NCBI GenBank assembly: GCA_016715205.1 | Contig: JADKBC010000003.1 | Location: 1-64,000, forward strand | DNA length: 64,000 bases | Direction: 5' to 3' | Source: Holophaga sp. | Lineage (GTDB): Bacteria; Acidobacteriota; Holophagae; Holophagales; Holophagaceae | Notes under the pieces: generated by a model | Databases searched by the model: none | Seen by the model: the letters and a program-made list of their open reading frames with translations, nothing else | What the model was told of the DNA's origin: nothing | In this document: piece after piece, positions 44,868-53,554 of the stretch | Layout of the letters: each line of letters begins with the position of its first letter | Position numbering within the stretch: the stretch's first letter is position 1 | Program-made: the position numbers and the translations under genes

Positions 44868-45781
44868 CGCATCATTCCCAGATAACCCGCCCACAGCGCG
44901 GGCCCATAGAACACGATGGGAAAGGTCGCCAGGGCCAGGAAACAACCCAAGGGCAGCATGGTTTGGCCCTTGGCACGGCCTGTCAACAGAAGCGGCAGCG
45001 CGAACACCACGGCCAGGAGCGAGGCGCCAAACAGGATGCCCAACATGGCACCCCAACCCCAGAACGCGCCCAGCCAAGCCAGCATCTTGAAATCACCCAT
45101 GCCCAGGCCATCTGTTTTCCGGATGAGCTTGTAGATGGCGTTGAAGAGCCAGGGTAATCCGTAGCCCGCCACCAGCCCGATCAGGCTTTCCTTCCAGGTC
45201 ACCGGTAGGTGTCCCAGCGGAATCCAGCCCGGCGCGAGTTGGAGCCCGTTGGTGAAGGTATCCACCGAAAGCGCGTTCCAACCCATGGCCATCACCTTAG
45301 AAGCGTGTTCGGGCCACAGCAACTGCGGCACCGTGAAGAGCACACCTAAGGCCATCAGGGGAAACTGGATGACATCCGGCAGCATGAATTCCGTAAAATC
45401 CGTGAAGAACAGCACCAGCAGGGCATAGCCGCAGATTATTCCCTTGAGCCAAATCAGGGTACCGAAGGGGAAAACCCACACCGACCCCGCGAAAAGAAGG
45501 CCTGCCAGCAGTTCCACCAGGGGATAGCGAACGGGAATCCGGCAGCCGCAATCTGCGCATTTCCCGCGCAGCGCCATCCAAGAAAGGAGCGGAATGTTGT
45601 GGTACCAGCGGATGCGCGCCTTGCACTGGGGGCAATGACTGGGCTTGGTGGCCACATTGCGGTCGGCGGCCTCCTCCAAGGGCAGGCGATGGATCAGCAC
45701 ATTGCCAAAGGAACCCAGCACCAGCCCGAAGGGGGCCAGCAGCAGGGACAGCAACCAGGGTGGGAAATCATAGAAGGCCAT
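44864..45781 (-). CDS. pilD: Type IV prepilin peptidase / N-methyltransferase
   Basis: Cleaves and N-methylates type IV prepilins at the inner membrane. 305 residues, about eight helices. The cytoplasmic zinc loop has Cys50, Cys53, Cys75 and Cys78 (CPQC ... CADC), the active-site aspartates are Asp128 (FFTDFTEFMLPD) and Asp230 in GMGDFKMLAWLGA. Both methyl-transferase and peptidase halves are present. The end overlaps the pseudouridine synthase by four bases, tail to tail. Pilus genes are not in the window. Confidence 0.94.
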   Translation of the reverse strand: MAFYDFPPWLLSLLLAPFGLVLGSFGNVLIHRLPLEEAADRNVATKPSHCPQCKARIRWYHNIPLLSWMALRGKCADCGCRIPVRYPLVELLAGLLFAGSVWVFPFGTLIWLKGIICGYALLVLFFTDFTEFMLPDVIQFPLMALGVLFTVPQLLWPEHASKVMAMGWNALSVDTFTNGLQLAPGWIPLGHLPVTWKESLIGLVAGYGLPWLFNAIYKLIRKTDGLGMGDFKMLAWLGAFWGWGAMLGILFGASLLAVVFALPLLLTGRAKGQTMLPLGCFLALATFPIVFYGPALWAGYLGMMR

Positions 45782-45960
45782 GGCACGAGAATAGAACAGG
45801 TCGGTAGGAAACCCGTGAGGCAGCCTGCAGCAGAATTCCCAGACTCCAATGCAGAAAACGGCAAACCCGCACTTTCTAAACCTTCAATTACTTGATTCAA
45901 AGATAGTTAATGTTCGGCATGGCTGATGCTTCTGGCCTGACCTACTTCCAAGGAGCCGCC

Positions 45961-46419
45961 ATGATTCGCCCCCTGAACGCCCTCAGCTTGGGCCTCCTTG
46001 TTGCGCTCTCGGGCGCAACCCTCCTCAGTCAAACGCCAACCCCAGGGAAGGCGGATCTGCCCCGCTTCACCGCCAAGGAACTGGATCGCCACCCCTTTCG
46101 AGTGGGCGAGCTTGAGTTGAAATTTTACGATTTCAGACCCACTCGAAAATTTGGTACCCGCCTGATTGCTTTTGAAGTTAAAAATCGAAGCACAGGATTT
46201 TTCGCTTTTTCTCCTCAGGACCTCGTTTTGGTGAGCCACGATGGCAACCAAATTGTGGAGGCCGCGCCCATCGAACAGTTCCAGATCCATCCCATGCCGC
46301 AGCGGGTGCGCATCGCGCCAGGTGCCTCCATCGCACTCACGCTCTTTCCAAAGGGAATTGTGGAATTCCCTGTCAAAGTCTTTTTTGGTGACAACCTCTT
46401 GGCGGAAATCACCGAGTAA
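45961..46419 (+). CDS. Secreted protein of unknown function
   Basis: A 152-residue protein with signal peptide about 1-22 (MIRPLNALSLGLLVALSGATLLSQ cleavage region). The mature part is a beta-rich single domain of about 120 residues (GTRLIAFEVKNRSTGFFAFS, IAPGASIALTLFPKGIVEFP), perhaps Ig-like. AAGGAG before ATG 45961. A longer open frame upstream is not favoured. Followed by a cyclophilin gene. No family recognised. Confidence 0.65.
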   Translation: MIRPLNALSLGLLVALSGATLLSQTPTPGKADLPRFTAKELDRHPFRVGELELKFYDFRPTRKFGTRLIAFEVKNRSTGFFAFSPQDLVLVSHDGNQIVEAAPIEQFQIHPMPQRVRIAPGASIALTLFPKGIVEFPVKVFFGDNLLAEITE

Positions 46420-46473
46420 GCGTCGGGAACACTTGGGCACTCCTGCGGCACAATGCTTACTTCAGGAGTGCCC

Positions 46474-47148
46474 ATGCCAAGCTTCGCCTTCAGCCCTGTC
46501 CTTTTGATCACGACCCTGGCCCTTCCCCTCGCGGCCCAGAGCAAGCCCATCTCGAAACCCAAGCCCAAGCCGGTGGCCACGGCGCCTGCACCGGTGCCCG
46601 CACCCATTCCAGAACCCACACCCGCTCCCAAACCCAAGCCGCGGGTGCAACTGAATACCAGCTACGGCCCCATCGTGCTGGAACTGGAACCGGACGTGGC
46701 CCCGGCCACCGTGGCGAATTTCCTGCGCTATGTCACCGAAGGCCACTATGTGGACACCATTTTCCATCGGGTGATTCCCGGGTTCATGGTGCAGGGCGGC
46801 GGCATGACCGTGGAAATGATGGAAAAGAACACCCACGCGCCCGTCACCAACGAAGCCCCCGCCACCTTCAAGGCTGGCCTCAAAAACGTGCCCGGAACCG
46901 TGGCCATGGCCCGCACCCAGGACCCCCACAGTGCCTCGGCCCAGTTCTTCATCAACACAGGCAACAACACCAGCCTGGACCACACGGCACCTACGGAGGA
47001 AGGCTACGGCTACTGCGTGTTTGGCCGGGTGGTGGAAGGCATGGAAGCCGTGCTGAAGATCGAGAAGGTGACCACCGTTTGGCGGCGCGGCATGCAAAAT
47101 GTTCCCGAATACCCCGTGCGCATCAAATCGGCGGAAATCCTCAAGTAG
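46474..47148 (+). CDS. Secreted cyclophilin-type peptidyl-prolyl isomerase
   Basis: A 224-residue periplasmic PPIase. Signal peptide (residues 1-22) followed by a Pro/Ala/Lys-rich linker (about 25-60) and a cyclophilin domain. The catalytic Arg is in FHRVIPGFMVQGGG; AQFFINTGNNTSLDH and GYCVFGRVVEGMEAV are family signatures. CAGGAG lies seven bases before ATG 46474; the frame extends to 46453. Helps folding of exported proteins. Confidence 0.9.
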   Translation: MPSFAFSPVLLITTLALPLAAQSKPISKPKPKPVATAPAPVPAPIPEPTPAPKPKPRVQLNTSYGPIVLELEPDVAPATVANFLRYVTEGHYVDTIFHRVIPGFMVQGGGMTVEMMEKNTHAPVTNEAPATFKAGLKNVPGTVAMARTQDPHSASAQFFINTGNNTSLDHTAPTEEGYGYCVFGRVVEGMEAVLKIEKVTTVWRRGMQNVPEYPVRIKSAEILK

Positions 47149-47181
47149 GGCCTGCCGTCCCACGCGAGCACAAGCCTGCGT

Positions 47182-47595
47182 TCAGAAGCGTTGCCTTTTG
47201 AATGCCTCAAGGCGCCGCTTGATTTCATCTCGCCCGACCCGGAACCGCGTTCGCAGCTGATCCGGAGTCAGGCTGGGATCATCGCTGGCAGGATCCGGAA
47301 TGGGCCAGTGGAGCCGCTCGGCCTTGCCCAGGAAAAGGGGGCAGACTTCCTCGGCACAGAGCGTGATCACGAGATCCACCGAGGCGGGGTCGATGCCTTG
47401 AACACTTTTGGAAGTGTGCGCGCTGGCATCGATGCCCACCTCTGCCAGGACCTCAATGGCGTATGGGTTTACGTGGCTGGGGCGGCTCCCCGCGCTCTGG
47501 ATGCGCAGGCCGGGGAACATCTGGCGCGCAAGACCTTCACCCATCTGGGAGCGGGCACTGTTGGCGACACAGAGAAACAGGATGGAAGGGGCCAT
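47182..47595 (-). CDS. arsC: Arsenate reductase, thioredoxin-coupled (LMW-phosphatase type)
   Basis: Reduces arsenate to arsenite for export or methylation. 137 residues with an LMW-tyrosine-phosphatase fold. The P-loop is CVANSARS (Cys9 to Arg15, CX5R), the redox relay cysteines are Cys80 and Cys85 (LCAEEVCP), and the general acid is Asp101 in IPDPA; all match the S. aureus-type enzyme using thioredoxin. GAGGAA before ATG 47595; GTG 47607 is an alternative. Last gene of the ars operon, nine bases after acr3. Confidence 0.93.
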   Translation of the reverse strand: MAPSILFLCVANSARSQMGEGLARQMFPGLRIQSAGSRPSHVNPYAIEVLAEVGIDASAHTSKSVQGIDPASVDLVITLCAEEVCPLFLGKAERLHWPIPDPASDDPSLTPDQLRTRFRVGRDEIKRRLEAFKRQRF

Positions 47596-47603
47596 GGACT
47601 TCC

Positions 47604-48689
47604 TCACTTGCAGCAGCCTGCATTTTCAATGGATTCAGGGCTCTCCGGGTACCACCTGCGCTTCAGCCACAGCGCCACGCTCACCAAGCCGATCAGCACG
47701 GGCACTTCCACCAAGGGTCCGATGACCGCCGCGAAGGCTGCGCCGTGGGCAATGGTGAAGGTGGCCACGGCCACGGCGATGGCCAGTTCAAAGTTGTTGG
47801 AGGCAGCCGTAAAGCTCAACGTTGCGCTTTGCGCATAGGTGGCGCCGACTTTTTTGGACATCCAGAAACTCACTAGGAACATCACCACAAAGTAGACCAA
47901 CAGCGGCAGGGCAATGCGCAGCACGTCCAGGGGCAGTCTCACGATGGTGTCGCCCTTGAGGCTGAACATCACGACGATGGTGAAGAGCAGGGCAATGAGC
48001 GTGATGGGCGAAATCTTGGGCACGAAAACCCGGTGGTACCAGTCCAGGCCCTTGATCTTGCCGAGGATGAAACGGGTCAGGAAGCCCGCGATGAATGGGA
48101 TGCCTAGGTAGATGAACACGCTCTGGGCAATGCTGCCCATGGTGATCTTCGACAGATCCACGGGGCCCAGATTCAGGCCCAGCAGGGGCGGCAGAATCTT
48201 GACAAAGAACCAGGCGTACACGCTGAAGAAGAGCACCTGGAAAATGGAATTGAAGGCCACCAGACCTGCGCAGTATTCCGTATCGCCCTTGGCCAGGTCA
48301 TTCCACACGATGACCATGGCGATGCAGCGGGCCAGGCCGATCAGGATCAGGCCCAGCATGTATTCCGGCTGGTCCCGCAGGAACAGCACGGCCAGGCCGA
48401 ACATGAGGAACGGTCCGATGATCCAGTTCTGCAGTAGCGACAGACCTAGCACTTTCCTGTTCTGGAACACGAGGTGCAACTCCTCGTATTTCACCTTGGC
48501 CATGGGCGGATACATCATCAAAATCAAGCCCACTGCCAGGGGCAGCGAGATCGTGCCCACATTCCAGGCATTGATGGCGCGATTGAAGGAGGGCGCGGCG
48601 AAACCAAGCAGCACGCCACAGCCCATGGCCAGAAAGATCCACAGGGTCAGGTAGCGGTCGAGAAAGGAAAGGCGTTTGGGTGCGTTCAT
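47604..48689 (-). CDS. acr3: Arsenite efflux permease of the ACR3 family
   Basis: Exports arsenite through the inner membrane by proton motive force. 361 residues, ten predicted helices. MNAPKRLSFLDRYLTLWIFL is the family start; GLARCIAMVIVWNDLA holds the conserved Cys (about 120) of ACR3; TLSFTAASNNFELAIAVAVA is the signature in TM9. GAGG before ATG 48689. Second-last gene of the operon; no arsA, so it works without an ATPase. Confidence 0.95.
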   Translation of the reverse strand: MNAPKRLSFLDRYLTLWIFLAMGCGVLLGFAAPSFNRAINAWNVGTISLPLAVGLILMMYPPMAKVKYEELHLVFQNRKVLGLSLLQNWIIGPFLMFGLAVLFLRDQPEYMLGLILIGLARCIAMVIVWNDLAKGDTEYCAGLVAFNSIFQVLFFSVYAWFFVKILPPLLGLNLGPVDLSKITMGSIAQSVFIYLGIPFIAGFLTRFILGKIKGLDWYHRVFVPKISPITLIALLFTIVVMFSLKGDTIVRLPLDVLRIALPLLVYFVVMFLVSFWMSKKVGATYAQSATLSFTAASNNFELAIAVAVATFTIAHGAAFAAVIGPLVEVPVLIGLVSVALWLKRRWYPESPESIENAGCCK

Positions 48690-48702
48690 AGGGGCCTCTG
48701 AA

Positions 48703-49530
48703 TCAATCGGGTTTTCGCGCAGTGATCAACAGGCTCACGATGAAATCCAGGGGCGTCGTGCCCGCTGGCAGTTGGTCGGCCAGTTGTTGGGCCAGGGGGT
48801 CATCGCTGGGCAGCATGGCTTCGATGGCACCGTCCTTGGGTGTGAGCAGCACCTCCACCAACCCGGCCTCGGTCATCATGCGGCGGATGTCCGCCACGGG
48901 CAGTGCCCCAGATACACAGCCCACCAGGGCCCGGGCGCTCTTCAGCACGGCCTCGGGCAGGGGCCTGAGCAATGCCATGTCGGAAATGGAAACCCGTCCA
49001 CCCGGTTTCAGCACCCGCGCAATCTCCTTCCAGACCGTGGCCTGATCGGGGCTCAGGTTCAGCACGCAATTGGAGATCACCACATCCACGCTGGCCTCGG
49101 GCAAGGGAATGGCTTCGATCTGGCCATGATGGAATTCCACGTTATCGAGGCCGGTGCGCGTTCGGAAGGCCGCCCCATTGCCCCGGGCCTTGGCGACCAT
49201 TTCCCGGGTCATGTCCACCCCGATGGCCTTGCCTGCGGCTCCCACCCGCTGGGCGGCCAGGAACACATCCAGGCCAGCGCCACTCCCCAAATCCAGCACC
49301 ACTTCACCGGGTTTCAATTCGGCCATGCCGGTGGGATTGCCACAGGACAAGCCCAGGTTGGCACCTTCGGGCAGGGTGGCCAATTCCGCATCGGAATAGC
49401 CCAGGCCCAAGGCCACTTCCTCGGCCCGACTCCCGCCGCAACAACTCGATTGGGGGCCACAGCAGCCCATGCTGCCCTTCGCAATGCTGGCGTACGCCTC
49501 TTGAACGGATTCGTGCACAGTCGTGCTCAT
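48703..49530 (-). CDS. arsM: Arsenite S-adenosylmethionine methyltransferase
   Basis: Methylates arsenite with SAM to mono- to trimethyl species. 275 residues. The three cysteines known to bind arsenic are present, Cys63 (LSCGNPTG), Cys155 (ISNCVLNLS) and Cys205 (LVGCVSGAL); the SAM-binding motif VVLDLGSGAGLDVFLAAQ is close to the family standard. Additional Cys pairs at 23/24 and 30/31 in the N-terminus are extra. AAGGAG before ATG 49530. It lies between arsR and acr3, so detoxification can be by volatilisation as well as efflux. Confidence 0.93.
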   Translation of the reverse strand: MSTTVHESVQEAYASIAKGSMGCCGPQSSCCGGSRAEEVALGLGYSDAELATLPEGANLGLSCGNPTGMAELKPGEVVLDLGSGAGLDVFLAAQRVGAAGKAIGVDMTREMVAKARGNGAAFRTRTGLDNVEFHHGQIEAIPLPEASVDVVISNCVLNLSPDQATVWKEIARVLKPGGRVSISDMALLRPLPEAVLKSARALVGCVSGALPVADIRRMMTEAGLVEVLLTPKDGAIEAMLPSDDPLAQQLADQLPAGTTPLDFIVSLLITARKPD

Positions 49531-49542
49531 GCGAGCTCCTTT

Positions 49543-49866
49543 CTATTGACAGTTGGCATCGCGGCAACCACCGCCGCAGCAGTCTTCCCACAGGTAGTTG
49601 GTGAGAGCTTTCAGTCGATCAAAACAGGCCGCGTAGCGCAGCGTGGTCCCCTGACGCGCAACCTTGACCAGCCCTGCCTGGGTCAGGTCGGCCAGATGAT
49701 GGCTCAGGGTGGAACCCGGGATCCCCAACCGGGTCTGGATTTCCCCCGCTGGGGTGCCTTCCACGGGCCCCTGCACCACCAGGCGAAGGATAGAAAGCCG
49801 GGCCGGATGGCCCAGGGATTTAAGGCATTGCGAGAAAGCCGTGAGGGTGGGGTCCGAGTTCGTCAT
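49543..49866 (-). CDS. arsR: ArsR-type arsenic-sensing repressor
   Basis: A 107-residue winged-helix repressor released from DNA by arsenite. The helix-turn-helix runs ...IPGSTLSHHLADLTQAGLVKV. The sensor is a C-terminal cysteine cluster (CCGGGC, Cys96, Cys97, Cys101, plus Cys106), as in the Acidithiobacillus ArsR where the ligands lie at the C-terminus, and not the ELCVCDL type of plasmid ArsR. ATG 49866; no Shine-Dalgarno. First gene of the ars operon. Confidence 0.93.
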   Translation of the reverse strand: MTNSDPTLTAFSQCLKSLGHPARLSILRLVVQGPVEGTPAGEIQTRLGIPGSTLSHHLADLTQAGLVKVARQGTTLRYAACFDRLKALTNYLWEDCCGGGCRDANCQ

Positions 49867-49873
49867 GATTATA

Positions 49874-49901
49874 ATTCTATATTTCTAGAAATACCGGTCA
49901 A
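49874..49901 (-). promoter_or_regulatory. Candidate ars operon promoter with operator palindrome
   Basis: On the minus strand TTGACC (49901-49896) and TAGAAT (49879-49874) are 16 bases apart, and the spacer holds a perfect 14-base palindrome, tatttctagaaata (49880-49893), an apt site for an ArsR dimer. The predicted transcript start, about seven bases past the -10 box, falls at or next to the arsR ATG (49866), so the mRNA may be leaderless. Confidence 0.6.
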
Positions 49902-50018
49902 GTCCCAATTTTCAGATCCCAGGGCGGGTTCCTGGTACCCTCGTGCCATGAAGTCCGCGGGGCGTGGCCCCGGGATTCACCGAGTTGTCTTGATCCAACG
50001 CCCCTTCGGAGGTCACCC

Positions 50019-51467
50019 GTGGAAAACCTTCTCGATAACCTGGAGCCCAAGCCGCTCTGGAATTACTTCCTCGAACTCTCCAAGATTCCCCGCGGCTCCA
50101 AAGTGGAAGCCGAGGCCGCCCGGTGGGTCGCCGACCAGGGTCGCGCCCTGGGCCTGGAAGTGGAACAGGATGCCGTGGGCAATGTGCTCATCCGCAAGCC
50201 CGGCACCCCCGGCAAGGAAAACCGCCCGGGCGTGACCCTGCAGGCCCATGTGGACATGGTTTGCGAAAAGAACGAAAACACCGAGCACGATTTCCTTAAG
50301 GACCCCCTGAAGCTACGTCGCGTGGGTGACCACCTCTACGCCACCGGCACCACCCTGGGCGCCGATAACGGCATCGGTGTGTGCGCGGGCTTGGCGGTCT
50401 TGGCCAGCAAGGACATCGCCCACGGTCCCGTAGAACTGCTCGTCACCATCGATGAGGAAACGGGCCTGACTGGCGCGAACAACATCCAGCCCAACTGGAT
50501 GAAGTCCAAGTTCCTGCTCAACCTGGATAGTGAGGAAGAGGGCTACCTCACCATCGGCTGCGCCGGTGGCATCGACACCATCACCTCGCGCAACCTCACC
50601 CTGAAAGCTCCCAGTGCTGGCAAGAAGGCCTACCGGTTGAAGATCTTCGGTCTCAAGGGCGGTCACTCTGGCATCGATATCGCAGCCGGTCGCGGCAACG
50701 CCATCCGCATCCTGGCCCAGGTGCTGAATGCCCTGCGTCCCACCTTCGGCTTCGAGCTTTCCGCCATCAAGGGCGGCAACAAGCGCAACGCCATCCCCCG
50801 CGAAGCCTCGGCCTATCTGTTCCTGGACCCCGCCCAGGAAGCCGCCTTCAAGACCGAATTGGCCAAGCACGAAGCCCACTGGCAGGCCGCTTACGGCGCC
50901 TTTGATCCAGGCCTCGTCATGAGCCTGGAAACGGGCAGCGCCGAACAGGCCATGTCCACCGAAGATGCCACCGCCTTGATCAATCTGTTGCTGAGCCTGC
51001 CCCACGGCGTGGAAGCCATGAGCCCCGATATCCCGGGCCTGGTGCAGACTTCCACCAACCTCGGCGTGATTGACACCAAGGACGGCAAGGTGGAAATCAA
51101 CCTGCTATCCCGTAGTTCCATCGACCCCTCCAAGTACGCCCTGGCTGAGCGCATTGCTGCGGCCTGCGCTGCGGCTGGCTTCGAGTCCCACCTGGTGGGC
51201 GGTTATCCCGGTTGGAAACCCGAGCCCAATGCCTCCATCGTGAAGCTCGTCGATGGCGTGCAAGAACAGCTCTTCGGTAAGCCCATGAAGATCATGGCCA
51301 TCCACGCAGGTTTGGAATGCGGCTTGATCGGCGAGAAATATCCCGGCATGGAAATGGCCTCCATCGGCCCCGATATGTGGGATGTGCACACGCCTGATGA
51401 GCATGTCAGCGTTCCCTCCGTGGGCAACTTCTGGAAGCTGCTCACCGCCATTCTCGAAAAGATTTAA
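50019..51467 (+). CDS. pepD: Aminoacyl-histidine dipeptidase (PepD)
   Basis: Zinc M20-family dipeptidase that cleaves Xaa-His and other dipeptides. 482 residues, standard for PepD. Metal ligands are His77 (QAHVDMV), Asp116 (GADNGIG) and Glu147 (TIDEETGLTGA), plus later Asp and His; KGGHSGIDIAAGRGNA is the lid-domain signature. GTG start at 50019 with CGGAGG seven bases upstream. A strong terminator hairpin follows 10 bases after the stop. Confidence 0.93.
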   Translation: MENLLDNLEPKPLWNYFLELSKIPRGSKVEAEAARWVADQGRALGLEVEQDAVGNVLIRKPGTPGKENRPGVTLQAHVDMVCEKNENTEHDFLKDPLKLRRVGDHLYATGTTLGADNGIGVCAGLAVLASKDIAHGPVELLVTIDEETGLTGANNIQPNWMKSKFLLNLDSEEEGYLTIGCAGGIDTITSRNLTLKAPSAGKKAYRLKIFGLKGGHSGIDIAAGRGNAIRILAQVLNALRPTFGFELSAIKGGNKRNAIPREASAYLFLDPAQEAAFKTELAKHEAHWQAAYGAFDPGLVMSLETGSAEQAMSTEDATALINLLLSLPHGVEAMSPDIPGLVQTSTNLGVIDTKDGKVEINLLSRSSIDPSKYALAERIAAACAAAGFESHLVGGYPGWKPEPNASIVKLVDGVQEQLFGKPMKIMAIHAGLECGLIGEKYPGMEMASIGPDMWDVHTPDEHVSVPSVGNFWKLLTAILEKI

Positions 51468-51477
51468 TTTCACCCTG

Positions 51478-51519
51478 GTACAAATCACCCGGCCTCCTCG
51501 GAGGCCGGGTGATTTGTAC
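51478..51519. terminator. Perfect 19-bp terminator hairpin after pepD
   Basis: Left arm gtacaaatcacccggcctc (51478-51496), four-base loop ctcg, right arm the exact complement (51501-51519). It lies 10 bases after the pepD stop and ahead of gatE, with no long T-tract. The GC core and T/A-rich base of the stem fit a terminator; it separates pepD from the gatE-gatD transcript. Confidence 0.85.
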
Positions 51520-51637
51520 GTCGGGAAGACCCTGTGATGCCCGTCATTCCTTGCTTTGAGGTGCGTCTTGCCGCTTGACGCTAGGGGTCATAAGGCGGGA
51601 TCCTGCGGCGAATGTTCTCCCGCCTGGAAGGGTCCCA

Positions 51638-53554
51638 ATGCTCGAGCGTCTGGATTACGAAGCGGTAGGCCTTATCTCTGGCCTGGAAGTCCATCAGCAA
51701 CTGCTCACCAAGCACAAGCTGTTCTGTCGCTGCCCGGCGGGCCTCTACACCGAGACCCATGACGGTGAAGTGCTGCGCCACATGCGCCCCACGCTTTCCG
51801 AACTGGGCGAATACGACGGCACCGCGTTGATGGAATTCAAAACGAAGAAGGAGATCGTCTACCTTCTGAATCGTTTGAACGTCTGCACCTACGAAATGGA
51901 CGATACGCCGCCCTTCCTGGTCAACCAGGAAGCCATCGATGCCTCCATCGAACTCTGCCTGATGATGGGCATGGACATCATCGACGAGATCCACATCGCC
52001 CGAAAACAGTACCTGGACGGTTCCATCCCCACGGGTTTCCAGCGCACAGCCATCATCGGCGTGAACGGCGTGCTGCCCTTCCACGGCCGTGATCTCACCA
52101 TCACCCACGTCAGCGTGGAGGAAGACTCCTGTCGCGAAGTGCGGGACAAGGGCCACCAGATCGTGTGGCGCACGGATCGTCTGGGCATGCCCCTCACGGA
52201 AACCGTGACCGGCCCCGAACTGGTAACCCCCCAGGAAGTGCGCGATGCCATTCTGCTCTGCGGCATGACCGCGCGTTCCACGGGCCGCGTGCGCACGGGC
52301 ATCGGCGCCAGCCGCCAGGATGTGAACGTCAGTGTGCGCGGCGGGGACCGCTGCGAAATCAAGGGCGTGCCCCGCGCGGGTTATGCCGTGAAACTGGTGC
52401 ACAACGAAGGGGTGCGCCAGCACAACCTGCTCAAGTTGCGTGAGGAATTGCACCGACGCGGTTTGACCACCCGCGATTCCATCAAGGTGCAGCCCTTTGA
52501 CGTTTCGGATATCTGTGCGGATCTGGATCTGGGCTTCATGCGCCGGGCCTTGGCCGCTGGCGGCAAGGTCTTTGCTGTCAAGGTGGAGGGCGTGGCCGGG
52601 TTGGCCATGCACCCCACCCAGCCCGATACCACCTTCCTGGATGAACTGAGCGGCCGCATCCGGGTCATCGCCTGCCTGGACGAAGCTCCTATCGTGTTGA
52701 GCGGTGCCCTGCTGCCCGAATTCCCCAACAAACACCGGTTGCTGGAACGGCTGCGCAAGCGGGTCCAACTCAAAGACAACGACGATTTCTTTATTGTGTT
52801 TGGGCCCGAGGGCGATTGCCGCACGGCCTCCGAGGAAATCCGCCTGCGCTTCGGGGATGCCACCCAGGGCGTGCCCAAGGAAACCCGCCAAGCCCTCACC
52901 GGCGGTTTCACGACCTTTGAACGCATCCTGCCTGGCCCCGACCGCATGTATCCCGACACGGATTCACCCCCCACCCGCGTTACCGAGGAACGCGTGGCCA
53001 TGCTGAAGGCTCGCCTGCGCCCCACGCCCTGGGAGCGCATCGAACGCTACATGTCCTGGCGCGTGCCTGAGGAAACCTGCAACTACCTGATCCGCCGGGG
53101 CGGGGCTGAAGTGCTGGATGCCGTCATCGAGAAGACCGGTGTGGACGGCCTAGTGGCCGCCATTGAACTCGGGCAACGCAGCAAGGCCCTGAAGCGGGCG
53201 GGCATCCCCATGGAGCGTCTGGGCGTGGCGGAATGGGTGGAAATTTTTGATCTCTTCACTGATGGCCGCATTCCTCGCGAAGCCATTCCCATGGTGGCGG
53301 CGGGCGTGGCCAAGCACGGCCTGACCGCCGAGGCCGCAGCCGCAGCCTCAGGCGTCGCCATCCAACCCCGACAACGGTGGATGGAACAGGTGGATCACCT
53401 GACCATGGAGGGCTACCAGGGCGAAAAGATCGACACCCAGGACAAACGGCTGCGTTTCCTCGCCGGGCGTGCCATGGAGCAACTGCTGGGCAAGGCGCCG
53501 GCCAAGGATGTGGCGGAGTATCTGCGGACCAAGCTGGAAGAGGTGACGAAATGA
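51638..53554 (+). CDS. gatE: Glu-tRNA(Gln) amidotransferase subunit E (archaeal-type GatE)
   Basis: With GatD this turns Glu-tRNA(Gln) into Gln-tRNA(Gln). 638 residues, the archaeal GatE length. The GatB-like cradle begins SGLEVHQQLLTKHKLFCRCP (zinc Cys30/Cys32), and SIPTGFQRTAIIGVNG, HVSVEEDSCREV and SRQDVNVSVRGGDRCEIKG follow. Residues about 290-400 form the AspRS-like insertion typical of GatE and absent from GatB (TTFLDELSGRIRVIACLDEA); the YqeY-like tail is at about 500-638. ATG 51638 has GGAAGGG upstream. Its stop overlaps gatD as ATGA. Bacteria normally use GatCAB. Confidence 0.93.
   Translation: MLERLDYEAVGLISGLEVHQQLLTKHKLFCRCPAGLYTETHDGEVLRHMRPTLSELGEYDGTALMEFKTKKEIVYLLNRLNVCTYEMDDTPPFLVNQEAIDASIELCLMMGMDIIDEIHIARKQYLDGSIPTGFQRTAIIGVNGVLPFHGRDLTITHVSVEEDSCREVRDKGHQIVWRTDRLGMPLTETVTGPELVTPQEVRDAILLCGMTARSTGRVRTGIGASRQDVNVSVRGGDRCEIKGVPRAGYAVKLVHNEGVRQHNLLKLREELHRRGLTTRDSIKVQPFDVSDICADLDLGFMRRALAAGGKVFAVKVEGVAGLAMHPTQPDTTFLDELSGRIRVIACLDEAPIVLSGALLPEFPNKHRLLERLRKRVQLKDNDDFFIVFGPEGDCRTASEEIRLRFGDATQGVPKETRQALTGGFTTFERILPGPDRMYPDTDSPPTRVTEERVAMLKARLRPTPWERIERYMSWRVPEETCNYLIRRGGAEVLDAVIEKTGVDGLVAAIELGQRSKALKRAGIPMERLGVAEWVEIFDLFTDGRIPREAIPMVAAGVAKHGLTAEAAAAASGVAIQPRQRWMEQVDHLTMEGYQGEKIDTQDKRLRFLAGRAMEQLLGKAPAKDVAEYLRTKLEEVTK

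Noticed and set aside
48676..50235. A 519-codon plus-strand frame crossing arsM, arsR and the start of pepD.
   Set aside because: Covers three firmly identified genes in other frames and no known domain is seen.
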